Assembly: GCA_038227045.1 (NCBI GenBank)
Contig: JBBRQD010000066.1
Location: 1-31,821 of the forward strand
Length of the DNA stretch: 31,821 nt
Direction of reading: 5' to 3'
DNA from: JANXLS01 sp038227045
GTDB taxonomy: Bacteria; Planctomycetota; SZUA-567; H5-PLA8
Shown here: positions 7,639 through 15,612 of the stretch, piece after piece
Layout of the letters: the number at the start of each line of letters is the position of its first letter
Position numbering within the stretch: the stretch's first letter is position 1
The notes under the pieces: model-generated
Seen by the model: the letters and a program-made list of their open reading frames with translations, nothing else
Told to the model about the DNA's origin: nothing
Databases searched by the model: none
Made by a program: the position numbers and the translations under genes

Positions 7639-9594
7639 ATGAAGTTGACGCTCTTTGATGCTCTCGTCGTAAAGGCCTTTCTGCTTGTACCGATGTCACT
7701 CGGCGCAACGGAAGTCTCTGCTGTTCTGGAACGCTATTGTACGGATTGCCACGATGCGGCGACGAAGAAGGGCGGGCTTTCGCTGGAGGGCGTCAAAAAA
7801 TATCAGGATGCTCCTCCGACCGTCTGGTCGGCGATTCGTGAGAAGATTCAACTCCGCGAGATGCCCCCGAAAAAGAAGTTGCAGCCGGCTACCGATGAGA
7901 AACAGTCGCTGGTGACATGGATTGAACAGTCGCTCCTGGCTGCAGGTGAGCATATCGAGAGCAAACTCGATTTGCCGAACTACGGAAATTACGTGGATCA
8001 CGATGCGCTGTTCCGCGCCAAGGCGCACCCTGCCCCGGCGACACTGGTGCGCGTCTGGCGGCATCGGCCTGAGGCCTACGAACGATCCAGCGCTGGCGCC
8101 GGAATTCAACCGTTCTCGATGGCTCCGGGGCATCAGTTCAATGATTTCAGCCGGCTTTACGCTGTGGATGAATCGTCCGCCGAAATAATTTTGCGCAACG
8201 CCCAACAACTGGTCGAAACGCAGACTCGGGCGAAATTGGAAAACGGAAAGATGATCGGCGAACCCGGCGGTGCCGGAGCCGGAGGGAGTAAAACGCCCGG
8301 ACCCTTTCTCCCACTTCTCCACCCGGAGAAAGCGGCGACGTCCGCAGAGATCAAGATAGCGATTGATTGGCAGTTTCACCAATGCCTCCTACGATCACCC
8401 ACCGAAGAGGAGTTCTCCCGTGTGACCGGGCTTCTGGAGCGCGTTTCCGAAAAGTATGGGAAATTAAACGGCGTGCGTGCCGCGCTGACGGTGCCGCTGC
8501 TCATGCCCGAAGCTGTCTACCGGCTGGAGTTGGGTGCGGGAAAGTTGGACGAATTCGGCCGGCGAAGACTCGCGCCGCGCGAAATCCGCATGGCACTCCA
8601 TTATACTCTTTTGAACACGCAGCCGGGTGAGACGCTGGGCAAGAAGGCCGATCTCGACACGCGCGAAGGGGTGGGGGCATTTGTCGGCCAGCTTCTGGAG
8701 GGAGATCCCAAGCCGCGGGTGCTGAGGTTTTTTGACGAATATTTTGACTATGAAAAAGCGAGCGGTGTCTTCAAAGAGCCGCCGGATAAACTGCCGTTTG
8801 ACGCCAACTCGCTCGTGCGCGACACGCGCAAATTGATCCAGTCCATCGTGACGGAGGACAAGGACGTTTTGCGCACGCTACTGACGACCACCCGGACTTA
8901 CGCCACCGATGGCAACAATTATCAACGCGGCGGACCCAGAATCTACGGGTTGCCGTACGACTGGAAACCCCGTGATGGCGAGCTGGTTGAGCTTCCGCCC
9001 GACCAGCGCGCGGGAATCCTGACGCAGCCCGCCTGGCTCATTGCTCATTCCGGGAACTTCGACAACGACCCCGTGCGCCGCGGCAAATGGATTCGCGAGC
9101 GCCTGCTGGGTGGAACGATTCCCGATCTACCCATCAGCGTGGACGCGGTCGTTCCCGAAGACAAAGCCAAGACGTTGCGCGAGCGCTTCGAAGTCATCCG
9201 CAAGAGCGACTATTGCTGGAGATGTCACCAGCACATGAACCCGCTCGGGATGCCGTTTGAAGCGTACGACCACTTTGGACGTTTCCGCACGAAAGAGTTG
9301 AAACGCCCGGTCGAAACAAGCGGCGCCATTACCGGCACTGGTGATGCCGGCATCGATAGCACCGTTTCCGACGCGGTCGACATGATTCGCCGGCTTGCGC
9401 AACAGGATCGAACGCAGGAGGTTTTCGTGCGCTATGCGTTCCGCTATTTCCTGGGCCGAAATGAGATTACCCGCGACGCCCGGACGCTTCAAGAGGCCAA
9501 CGCGGTGTACAAGAACAGCGGTGGCAGCATGAAGGCGTTGATTGCTTCGCTCTTGAGTTCGGATTCTTTCTTGTATCGGGCGCCGGAACTGTAG
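7639..9594 (+). CDS. secreted c-type cytochrome protein of the DUF1592/DUF1588/DUF1585 type
   Basis: The protein is 651 residues with an N-terminal signal sequence. It starts with a planctomycete cytochrome c-like domain (YCTDCHD, CxxCH at about residues 34-38) followed by REMPPKKKL. The middle (about 240-420) matches DUF1592 (VRAALTVPLLMPEAVYRLE, RFFDEYFDYEKASGVF). DUF1588 follows (RRGKWIRERLLGGTIPDLP, then a second CxxCH, CWRCHQHMNPLG, at about 526-530) and DUF1585 closes the protein (VRYAFRYFLGRNEI). I see no DUF1587 motif, so it belongs to a shorter subfamily. The biochemical role of these proteins is not established; a periplasmic redox or polymer-degradation role is often assumed. It heads an operon with the next two genes. 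Confidence 0.85.
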   Translation: MKLTLFDALVVKAFLLVPMSLGATEVSAVLERYCTDCHDAATKKGGLSLEGVKKYQDAPPTVWSAIREKIQLREMPPKKKLQPATDEKQSLVTWIEQSLLAAGEHIESKLDLPNYGNYVDHDALFRAKAHPAPATLVRVWRHRPEAYERSSAGAGIQPFSMAPGHQFNDFSRLYAVDESSAEIILRNAQQLVETQTRAKLENGKMIGEPGGAGAGGSKTPGPFLPLLHPEKAATSAEIKIAIDWQFHQCLLRSPTEEEFSRVTGLLERVSEKYGKLNGVRAALTVPLLMPEAVYRLELGAGKLDEFGRRRLAPREIRMALHYTLLNTQPGETLGKKADLDTREGVGAFVGQLLEGDPKPRVLRFFDEYFDYEKASGVFKEPPDKLPFDANSLVRDTRKLIQSIVTEDKDVLRTLLTTTRTYATDGNNYQRGGPRIYGLPYDWKPRDGELVELPPDQRAGILTQPAWLIAHSGNFDNDPVRRGKWIRERLLGGTIPDLPISVDAVVPEDKAKTLRERFEVIRKSDYCWRCHQHMNPLGMPFEAYDHFGRFRTKELKRPVETSGAITGTGDAGIDSTVSDAVDMIRRLAQQDRTQEVFVRYAFRYFLGRNEITRDARTLQEANAVYKNSGGSMKALIASLLSSDSFLYRAPEL

Positions 9595-9632
9595 ACTTGC
9601 AAACGAGAAGTTTTTTGAATGGAGAGAATTGC

Positions 9633-11015
9633 ATGAATCGTCCAAACCGCCGATCATTCTTAAAAACGCTCTCGCTCGGTGCCAGCGCGCCGGTTCTGGG
9701 GACGCTGGTTTCCCGCCTGCATGCAGGGGAAAAGGGAATCAAGCCTCGGCGCTTCGTATTCCTGGTCGAAGGCAACGGACTTCCTGCCAAACATATTCAA
9801 CCTGTCGGAATCGCGCGCAAGGTTCAGCCTAATCTTCGCAATCCGCAGGTCGAGCAGAGTGCCGAAGACAAACTCATTGACGTTCAACTCTCCGCTCCCA
9901 AGTATCAATTGCCAACCAGTCTGGAGCCGCTGGCAAAATTCCGAGATCGCATGACGATCGTGCAGGGTCTTTCCGGCCGCGTCTGCGGCGGCGGGCATTC
10001 CAATGATTATGGTGCGCTGGGCGCTTATTCGTCTCGAGCCGGCGCGAAGGATATCACGATCGATGCCGCGGTGGCGCGTCAGATTCCGGGTGTGTTCCAG
10101 CATGTCGCTCTGGGCATCTCGGTGAACGCCAACTCGGATGTTATCTATGGTTGCTCCGCATCCGGCCCCGACCAGAAAGTGCCGATTTATACCAATCCGA
10201 AACTCGCGTACGACATGCTGTTCGGTAAAATTATCGCCGGGAATCCTAAAGGGGAAGCGGGCACCCAAGCCATGCTCCTGGATTACATGGCCGACGACAT
10301 CAAGCGTATTGAGACACAACTTCCCCGCGATGAAAAACAGAAGTTGCAGCAATACCGCGACGCCTTTCAAACCATCGCTGCGCGTCAATCCGGTCTGGGA
10401 GAAATCGATCCCCGCCGGATTCCGCCCGCGACGGAAAAATACAACTCCAAAGTCGAAACCAGCCGGCTGGAATCGCATTTCAATCTGGCTGCAACGGCGC
10501 TGATCACCGGGATGACCAACGTCGTCACTCTGGCCTCCGGCGCAGGCAACCCGCACTTCGCAGTGACCTTCACCGGTCTGGGAATCAATTCCGATTTGCA
10601 CGCCATTGGGCACGGCCAGGTCGCCGGCTCAGAGGATCTGGCAATCAAGATCCGCCGCTTCCACACCGGATTGCTCGCGCAATTAATGGAGCAGCTTCAG
10701 GCGATCCCCGAGGCCGGGGGTACGATGCTGGACAACACGCTGATTGTGTATCTCAGCGACAGCGCCGAGAATCACCACTCCACTTGCTATGAGTGGCCGG
10801 TGGTGCTGCTTGGAAACCTGGGTGGCCGGCTGAAGGCTGGCGACCGTTTCCTGAACTACCCAAAGTACGGTCTCGCGGGCCACCGTACCATGAGCAATCT
10901 TTACACGACGTTTTTGCACGCGGTCGGCGCGCCACGCGATTTCTTCGGCCAGAAAGATCGTGAACTGGAAGGCGCCATCGACCTGAATGGGCCGCTGCGG
11001 GAATTGCTCGCATGA
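9633..11015 (+). CDS. DUF1552 protein with twin-arginine-like signal
   Basis: This 460-residue protein follows the DUF1592-type gene by 38 bases. The start at 9633 is preceded by GGAGAG and begins MNRPNRRSFLKTLSLG, a twin-arginine-type leader, so it is probably exported folded. The body has the DUF1552 pattern familiar from PVC genomes: FRDRMTIVQGLSGRVCGGGH, then SIDAAVA-like, LDYMADDIKRIETQL and a C-terminal TLIVYLSDSAENHHS. DUF1552 genes regularly sit beside DUF1592-type genes, and the two are presumed partners; no activity is proven. Its stop overlaps the next start by four bases (ATGA at 11012-11015), which implies translational coupling. Confidence 0.85.
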   Translation: MNRPNRRSFLKTLSLGASAPVLGTLVSRLHAGEKGIKPRRFVFLVEGNGLPAKHIQPVGIARKVQPNLRNPQVEQSAEDKLIDVQLSAPKYQLPTSLEPLAKFRDRMTIVQGLSGRVCGGGHSNDYGALGAYSSRAGAKDITIDAAVARQIPGVFQHVALGISVNANSDVIYGCSASGPDQKVPIYTNPKLAYDMLFGKIIAGNPKGEAGTQAMLLDYMADDIKRIETQLPRDEKQKLQQYRDAFQTIAARQSGLGEIDPRRIPPATEKYNSKVETSRLESHFNLAATALITGMTNVVTLASGAGNPHFAVTFTGLGINSDLHAIGHGQVAGSEDLAIKIRRFHTGLLAQLMEQLQAIPEAGGTMLDNTLIVYLSDSAENHHSTCYEWPVVLLGNLGGRLKAGDRFLNYPKYGLAGHRTMSNLYTTFLHAVGAPRDFFGQKDRELEGAIDLNGPLRELLA

Positions 11016-12535
11016 AGTGTGTGTTTGGACTAACAGCCGCAGCGATGCTGAGCGTGCTGATTTGCAAGAGCGTTCATGCGGAACACCGTTTCGCGCTGAT
11101 CATTGGTAACAGCAACTATCCGAATGCACCGCTGGTCTCGCCGCCGAACGATGTTCAGGCGGTTGGCATTGCGCTGCGGAAACGCGGCTTCACGGTTACG
11201 ACCGTTCAGAATGTCGACGCCAAGCAACTTCAATCCGCCGTTGAACAGTTTTCCCGGACGGTTGCCACGCGAGGCACCGCTCTGGTTTACTTCTCCGGCT
11301 ACGCCCTGCGGGGGGGAAGCGATAAAAACGCCGACAATATTTTCTTTCCCGTCGATGGAAATGCCAGCAATGCCGGTTCGGTCGCCCAATCGCGCATCGG
11401 CGTAAGATGGGTTCTCGATCACCTGCAAACCTTGAGCGGCAGTGCCGCGAATATTGTCCTGGTGGATGGTTGTTACGACTTTCCCCGCAAGAACGCCAAG
11501 CCGGATTTGCGCCTCCAGGAAACGCCGCGATTCCCCACGGAAAGCCTGGCCATTTATGCCGCTCCGATGGGCAACGTAGTGGAACCGGTCAAAGATGGGA
11601 TGTCGACTTTCTCGAAGGGGCTGGTGGACGGATTGAACTCCAGTAAATCGCTGCGCGAAGTCCTGGAATCCCTCAGCCCGACGAAAGAATCCACTTTAGA
11701 AAAGCTCGACTTTCTGACTCAACCGGCTTCGATGGCGATCCTACCTGAAACCGAACTGAAGACCGGCGCTAAAGCCGGCGATGAATGGGTGAACGCCAAC
11801 GGAATGGTCTTCTGCTGGTGTCCACCTGGCACATTTCAGATGGGAACGCCGCCGGACGATCCGCTTCGCGGCGACGACCCCCCGCCAAAATCAATCCCAA
11901 TCAAGGACGGCTTCTGGATTGCCAAATATGAGTTCACGCGTCAACAATGCAAATCATTGACAGGGCAGCACACTTATCTGTCCACGGGAAACCACAAGCT
12001 GATGCCGCTTGATAAATCCCGCAAGGACGACGCGTCAAAATGGCTGGCCATCCTGAACAAAACCGTTGTTGAAAAGTGGGAATACGCTCTTCCGACGGAG
12101 CAACAGTGGGAATACGCAGCCCGCGCGGGAACGACCACGCCATTTTACTTTGGAACCCACGTCAGTGATTTGGTCAAGCACGCCAATTTTGCCGACGTGA
12201 CGCTGTACAACACTGATGAAGGTTTCTACGCCTACGCCAACCGGAAGCTGAACGACGGCTTCGCGAGCATCGCGCCAGTAGGCAGTTTTTTGCCAAACCC
12301 GTGGGGTTTGCACGACGTCTACGGGAACCTCTCCGAACTCTGTGATACGCCCTATGAGGCCGCAAACGTAAAAGCAAACAATTACCCCAATGTCGTCATC
12401 CGCGGCGGGAGTTGGCTCAGCCAGCCTGAATACTGCCGCTCCGCGTTTCGGAACTATTTTTCGTTTGGCGCGAGTGAGAACGTTGTTCCAAACCATGTGG
12501 GATATCGGTTTGTCATCCGGCAGAAAGCCCCGTGA
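11012..12535 (+). CDS. caspase-like/FGE-like fusion, both domains probably inactive
   Basis: This 507-residue exported protein has a signal peptide at 1-23. Residues 25-225 have the peptidase C14 caspase-like fold pattern: RFALIIGNSNYPNAP, a beta-strand ending VYFSGYALRGG, and VLVDGCYDFP. The family normally has SGHG and DxC; here the catalytic His is replaced by Tyr97 while Cys154 remains, so proteolysis is unlikely. Residues 258-505 are a formylglycine-generating-enzyme/SUMF1-like domain (MVFCWCPPGTFQMG, WEYALPTEQQWEYAARAG, GLHDVYGNLSELC, VIRGGSWL). True FGE has two Cys in its active loop; here the loop reads SWLSQPEYC with only the second. Known caspase-FGE fusions occur in PVC bacteria; this one may be a binding or scaffolding protein for its operon partners. 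Confidence 0.8.
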   Translation: MKCVFGLTAAAMLSVLICKSVHAEHRFALIIGNSNYPNAPLVSPPNDVQAVGIALRKRGFTVTTVQNVDAKQLQSAVEQFSRTVATRGTALVYFSGYALRGGSDKNADNIFFPVDGNASNAGSVAQSRIGVRWVLDHLQTLSGSAANIVLVDGCYDFPRKNAKPDLRLQETPRFPTESLAIYAAPMGNVVEPVKDGMSTFSKGLVDGLNSSKSLREVLESLSPTKESTLEKLDFLTQPASMAILPETELKTGAKAGDEWVNANGMVFCWCPPGTFQMGTPPDDPLRGDDPPPKSIPIKDGFWIAKYEFTRQQCKSLTGQHTYLSTGNHKLMPLDKSRKDDASKWLAILNKTVVEKWEYALPTEQQWEYAARAGTTTPFYFGTHVSDLVKHANFADVTLYNTDEGFYAYANRKLNDGFASIAPVGSFLPNPWGLHDVYGNLSELCDTPYEAANVKANNYPNVVIRGGSWLSQPEYCRSAFRNYFSFGASENVVPNHVGYRFVIRQKAP

Positions 12536-12543
12536 GTCGCGGG

Positions 12544-13806
12544 TTACATCCCTTGCCGCATTGTTGTTTCTCTCGGCCAGAAAAACACTAACGCGGTCAA
12601 CGCAATCATCGGCAACACACATGCCACAAGCATGCCCAAATCATAGGACTTCGTCAGATCTACCCACCGCCCGAATTGCCAATGCCACAACGCCGGCACA
12701 ATCCACGCGCACGTCGCCAGCGTTCCAACCACTTTCCCCTGATGCGTTGTCGACAGCTCTTGCGTAAACGCGTAGTAACACGGAAACAGACCCAGCGATC
12801 CCAGCCCCACGAGCATCAACACGGCAACCAACCCCACTCCCGCCGAAAGCCACGGTATCGCCGCGCCGGTAGCAACCAAGAGCGTACATCCCGCAAAAAC
12901 CCAACACCGTGCGCCATACACCGTCGCGCCCCGCCGATGCAATGCCGCCGTCGCCAATCCTGCCGCAATACAACCCGCGTCCGTCATGACATTGAACCAC
13001 GTATTGATATTGAGCGTCGACGCATGCGAAAACCCGCGCCCGCGTTCCAGAAATTTCGGCATCCACACCCTGAACTGATGCGAACACACATTGATCGAAA
13101 CCACCACGATCAACAGGATCATAAATCGGCGCGAAAGTAGTATGCTTCGAAAACTCAGCGCCCGATCCGCGCTCGCCGCTTGCTCCGAAACGCGATTGTC
13201 AATCCCCGGTTGCAAATCGCGCGACCGAATCGTGATCAGCCACAGCGCCACCCAGACAGTGCCGATCGCACCGACGAGCTGAAACACCGGCCGCCAACTC
13301 CCCGGCACGCCCGTATCCATCCAGCGTATGAGCATCGGCGTTGCCGCCGCGCCGATTGCCGTGCCGCTTTGCAGCACGCTGTTGCCCAGCGTGCGGCTCG
13401 CCGGCGGCAGCAACCGCTGCGTCGTTTTCAACGCGCATGGCCAGTGCGCCGATTCAAACAATCCCAGAAACAAACGACACAACAACAGTCCCGTGTAAGT
13501 CTCAGCCCACCCCGTGACAAATCCCATCGCCGACCACAACAGCATCACAATCGGATACAACCATCGAACATTCGTGCGATCCGCAATCACACCGAACAAA
13601 CTTGCTCCGGCCGCAAATGCCAGCCCAAACGCGAGTTCAAGCTTCCCATACTGCTCCTCGCTCAATTTTAACTCGTCCGTAATTTGAACCGAGGTATTCA
13701 CCAGAGTCTGACGGTCCATGTAGTTGATCGTACTGGCCAGGAACAGCAACCCGCACACCCACCACACCCACATCGGCTTGTGCTCGGACTCATTGGGTAA
13801 GTTCAT
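12544..13806 (-). CDS. MFS transporter, anion:cation symporter-like
   Basis: This 420-residue membrane transporter has about 12 hydrophobic segments. The first helix carries NYMDRQTL, a hallmark of the MFS anion:cation symporter branch that includes hexuronate and other organic acid carriers, and GVIADRTNVRW after helix 2 is the MFS loop motif. The ATG at 13804-13806 overlaps the TGA of the creatininase gene (TGATG), so the two are translationally coupled. The pairing suggests that it imports the substrate of that amidohydrolase or a product of its pathway; the substrate cannot be read from the sequence. It converges on the caspase/FGE gene with only 8 bases between the stops and no obvious terminator. 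Confidence 0.85.
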   Translation of the reverse strand: MNLPNESEHKPMWVWWVCGLLFLASTINYMDRQTLVNTSVQITDELKLSEEQYGKLELAFGLAFAAGASLFGVIADRTNVRWLYPIVMLLWSAMGFVTGWAETYTGLLLCRLFLGLFESAHWPCALKTTQRLLPPASRTLGNSVLQSGTAIGAAATPMLIRWMDTGVPGSWRPVFQLVGAIGTVWVALWLITIRSRDLQPGIDNRVSEQAASADRALSFRSILLSRRFMILLIVVVSINVCSHQFRVWMPKFLERGRGFSHASTLNINTWFNVMTDAGCIAAGLATAALHRRGATVYGARCWVFAGCTLLVATGAAIPWLSAGVGLVAVLMLVGLGSLGLFPCYYAFTQELSTTHQGKVVGTLATCAWIVPALWHWQFGRWVDLTKSYDLGMLVACVLPMIALTALVFFWPRETTMRQGM

Positions 13807-14567
13807 CAAATCGCCGTCTCCCAGGACGTGCCGTCCCAGGCAATGACGTGCTCAAGCAGGTTGCACACACCGCGCGAAAACGCCTCGAAAAGATACTCGC
13901 CCTTCTCCGCGGTGGCATCGCGCGGCGAACCGATATGACCCGGCACGGAACGATCCTTCATTGTCCACCCGCGATAAGCCGGATCGAATGCAAAGCTGAA
14001 TGTCACGGGATCAATCTGCGAAATATCCTTCACCAATTGGGGCGCGATCCGCAAAATCATGGACGTCTCCCATTCGCATGCATGCCCCATCTCTTTCTGC
14101 ACAAGATCCGCGCGCCCGGACGCCGGCTTCGCATTGTCCCAGTAGGTCGAAAACAACAGCAGCAAATCCTGCCGCTCCCGATGCCGCTGTCGAACCTCAA
14201 ACACCGCTTGCTTTCCCGGAATGGTATTGCCGCCATGTCCATTCAAAAACACAATGCGCCGGAACCCATGCGCCAGCAGATTCTCAACCAGGCCATTCAG
14301 CAGATCGAGATAGACGCGCGGACAGGCCGACAGCGTCCCCGGAAAATCCATGTGGTGATGCGAATTCCCCAGCCACATCAGCGGCGCAACTAGAACCCGC
14401 GCGCTCATCGCCTCGTTCACCCGCCGCACCACTTCGCCCAGCAGCATGCTGTCCGTAAACAAAGGCAAGTGCCGCCCATGCTGTTCCAACGCCGCCACGG
14501 GAACCACAATCGGCATATCACGCGACAAGCCTTCAACATCAGGCCACGTCAGATCGGCAAGATTCAT
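13806..14567 (-). CDS. creatininase-family amidohydrolase
   Basis: The protein is 253 residues, close to the usual length of the creatininase family, metal-dependent enzymes that open cyclic amides such as creatinine or act on related substrates. The start at 14567 is preceded by AAAGGAAGAG. Metal-ligand candidates are visible: E28 and H30 in ALEQHGRHLP, D39 in LFTDSML, and the Glu in HACEWETS. The glycine-rich FLNGHGGNT loop is also typical. Family members include creatininase and mycofactocin or riboflavin-pathway hydrolases, so the substrate is open. With no downstream creatinase or sarcosine enzymes nearby, use of creatinine itself is not supported by context. The coupled downstream MFS gene suggests a transport-and-hydrolysis unit. 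Confidence 0.85.
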   Translation of the reverse strand: MNLADLTWPDVEGLSRDMPIVVPVAALEQHGRHLPLFTDSMLLGEVVRRVNEAMSARVLVAPLMWLGNSHHHMDFPGTLSACPRVYLDLLNGLVENLLAHGFRRIVFLNGHGGNTIPGKQAVFEVRQRHRERQDLLLLFSTYWDNAKPASGRADLVQKEMGHACEWETSMILRIAPQLVKDISQIDPVTFSFAFDPAYRGWTMKDRSVPGHIGSPRDATAEKGEYLFEAFSRGVCNLLEHVIAWDGTSWETAI

Positions 14568-14687
14568 CGCTCTTCCTTTATTGAAGAGGTAGTCATTGAT
14601 TAAACTTTGCAACGGCTCTTGAAAACAACACCGCAGCCAAAGAATTAGCGCGCAAATTCCGCAGGACGCGTTTCGCTCAAGGCGAAT

Positions 14688-14996
14688 TTACTTTTTCTTG
14701 AAAACTGCATCCTGCAACCGCCACGCTTTGAGAAATACATCGCGCCTATACCGTGACAACAACTTGCCCGTCGCATCGCTCAGCTTCAGTTCGACGGTCA
14801 TGGCAGGAGTACTTTGAGGAATTGCAGACAAGTCGATTGATTCCACGAGGACCGAGTCGAGCGCCAGGGCGTCAGCCTGTTTTTTCCCTTGCAGCAGCGT
14901 CTTGCCATCCGCATCGATACTCCAGGCGACGCGGCATGAGGCAAGCGTTCGGGGCAGGTCATTGGCCAGCCATATCTCCACCGATTTGCCGAGCAA
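14688..14996 (-). pseudogene. C-terminal fragment of a GH2-type glycoside hydrolase
   Basis: The reading frame gives about 100 residues that look like the Ig-like/C-terminal domain of glycoside hydrolase family 2 enzymes: KSVEIWLANDLPRTL, WSIDADGKTLLQGKK, SIDLSAIP and ELKLSDATGKLLSRY. It ends in a lysine-rich tail and TAA. The catalytic barrel is absent. Just upstream the sequence switches frame into autotransporter-type sequence at about 14997, so a deletion has joined two unrelated genes. It is a non-functional relic. Confidence 0.55.
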
Positions 14997-15327
14997 TTGA
15001 GCTGCAGCGTTCCCGCCAGCACGGTCGTCGTCCCGGTGTACTGGCTTCCGGTGCTCGCAATCAGCATCGTTCCGTTAGAAACGTGATGTTGGTGATGGCT
15101 ATGGCGCCCAAGTCCGCGGCGGAGGTGCTGGCAAATCCGATGAAACTCACGCCATCGTTCGCAATGGGCTTGGACGTCGGGCTGCCGCCAGGGCTGTCGG
15201 GCCAGTTGGCGTTGGTCGACCAAACGCCGTCGCTCGCCGGACCCACCCAGTATTTCTGGGTCGCATGAGCCGGCAGCGCCAGACTCAGCCCAATCAGCAT
15301 CGCACAACAAACTGTCGACGCGCGCAT
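14997..15327 (-). pseudogene. collapsed autotransporter-repeat exported protein, 5' end
   Basis: An ATG at 15327 opens a clear signal peptide (MRASTVCCAMLIGLS, ending PAHA) followed by QKYWVGPASDGVWSTNANW, the usual start of PVC proteins with autotransporter-associated beta-strand repeats. The frame ends at a TGA just after LTERC (around 15061). In the next frame the sequence continues with MLIASTGSQYTGTTTVLAG and TLQLN, a typical beta-strand repeat. An internal deletion with frameshift has therefore removed most of the gene before it was fused to the glycoside hydrolase relic. No AAGGAGG-type ribosome site is obvious. Confidence 0.6.
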
Positions 15328-15362
15328 ATCTTTTCCTTTGGTTGGCACAAATTCAAACAGTC

Positions 15363-15376
15363 TGCAAACGTTCGCA
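15363..15376. promoter_or_regulatory. LacI-type operator-like palindrome
   Basis: TGCAAACGTTCGCA is a 14-base near-palindrome around a central AACGTT, with one mismatched pair. A central CG with TG/CA ends is the form of many LacI/GalR-family operators. It lies 36 bases upstream of the start of the decayed exported-protein gene, where a sugar-responsive repressor would act. No regulator gene is in the window, so this is only a candidate. Confidence 0.3.
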
Positions 15377-15410
15377 TGAAAATCGTGTAAGGTTCTTTTC
15401 TTGCCACCCT

Positions 15411-15433
15411 CCGGATAATCAACAATTATCTGG
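15411..15433. promoter_or_regulatory. inverted repeat in the divergent intergenic region
   Basis: CCGGATAAT and ATTATCTGG form a 9-base inverted repeat with one mismatch and a 5-base spacer, followed by TTTTC on the plus strand. It lies between the decayed minus-strand gene and the large plus-strand dehydrogenase. It could be an operator or a weak terminator. The rest of 15328-15612 shows nothing else that I can name. Confidence 0.3.
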
Positions 15434-15612
15434 TTTTCTATACGACGATTTTTACGCTTAAGCAGATGCGCGTTCGAACCACTATCCCTATCACTGGCTA
15501 CTGGAAGAGCTTTATCGGTTTTTATACAATCTCCCAAAATATCCCAATATGTATCAATGCGCAGTGTATGCAAGACTTTGAACCGTCTAACCTCTAAAAT
15601 TGAGTGAATCCC

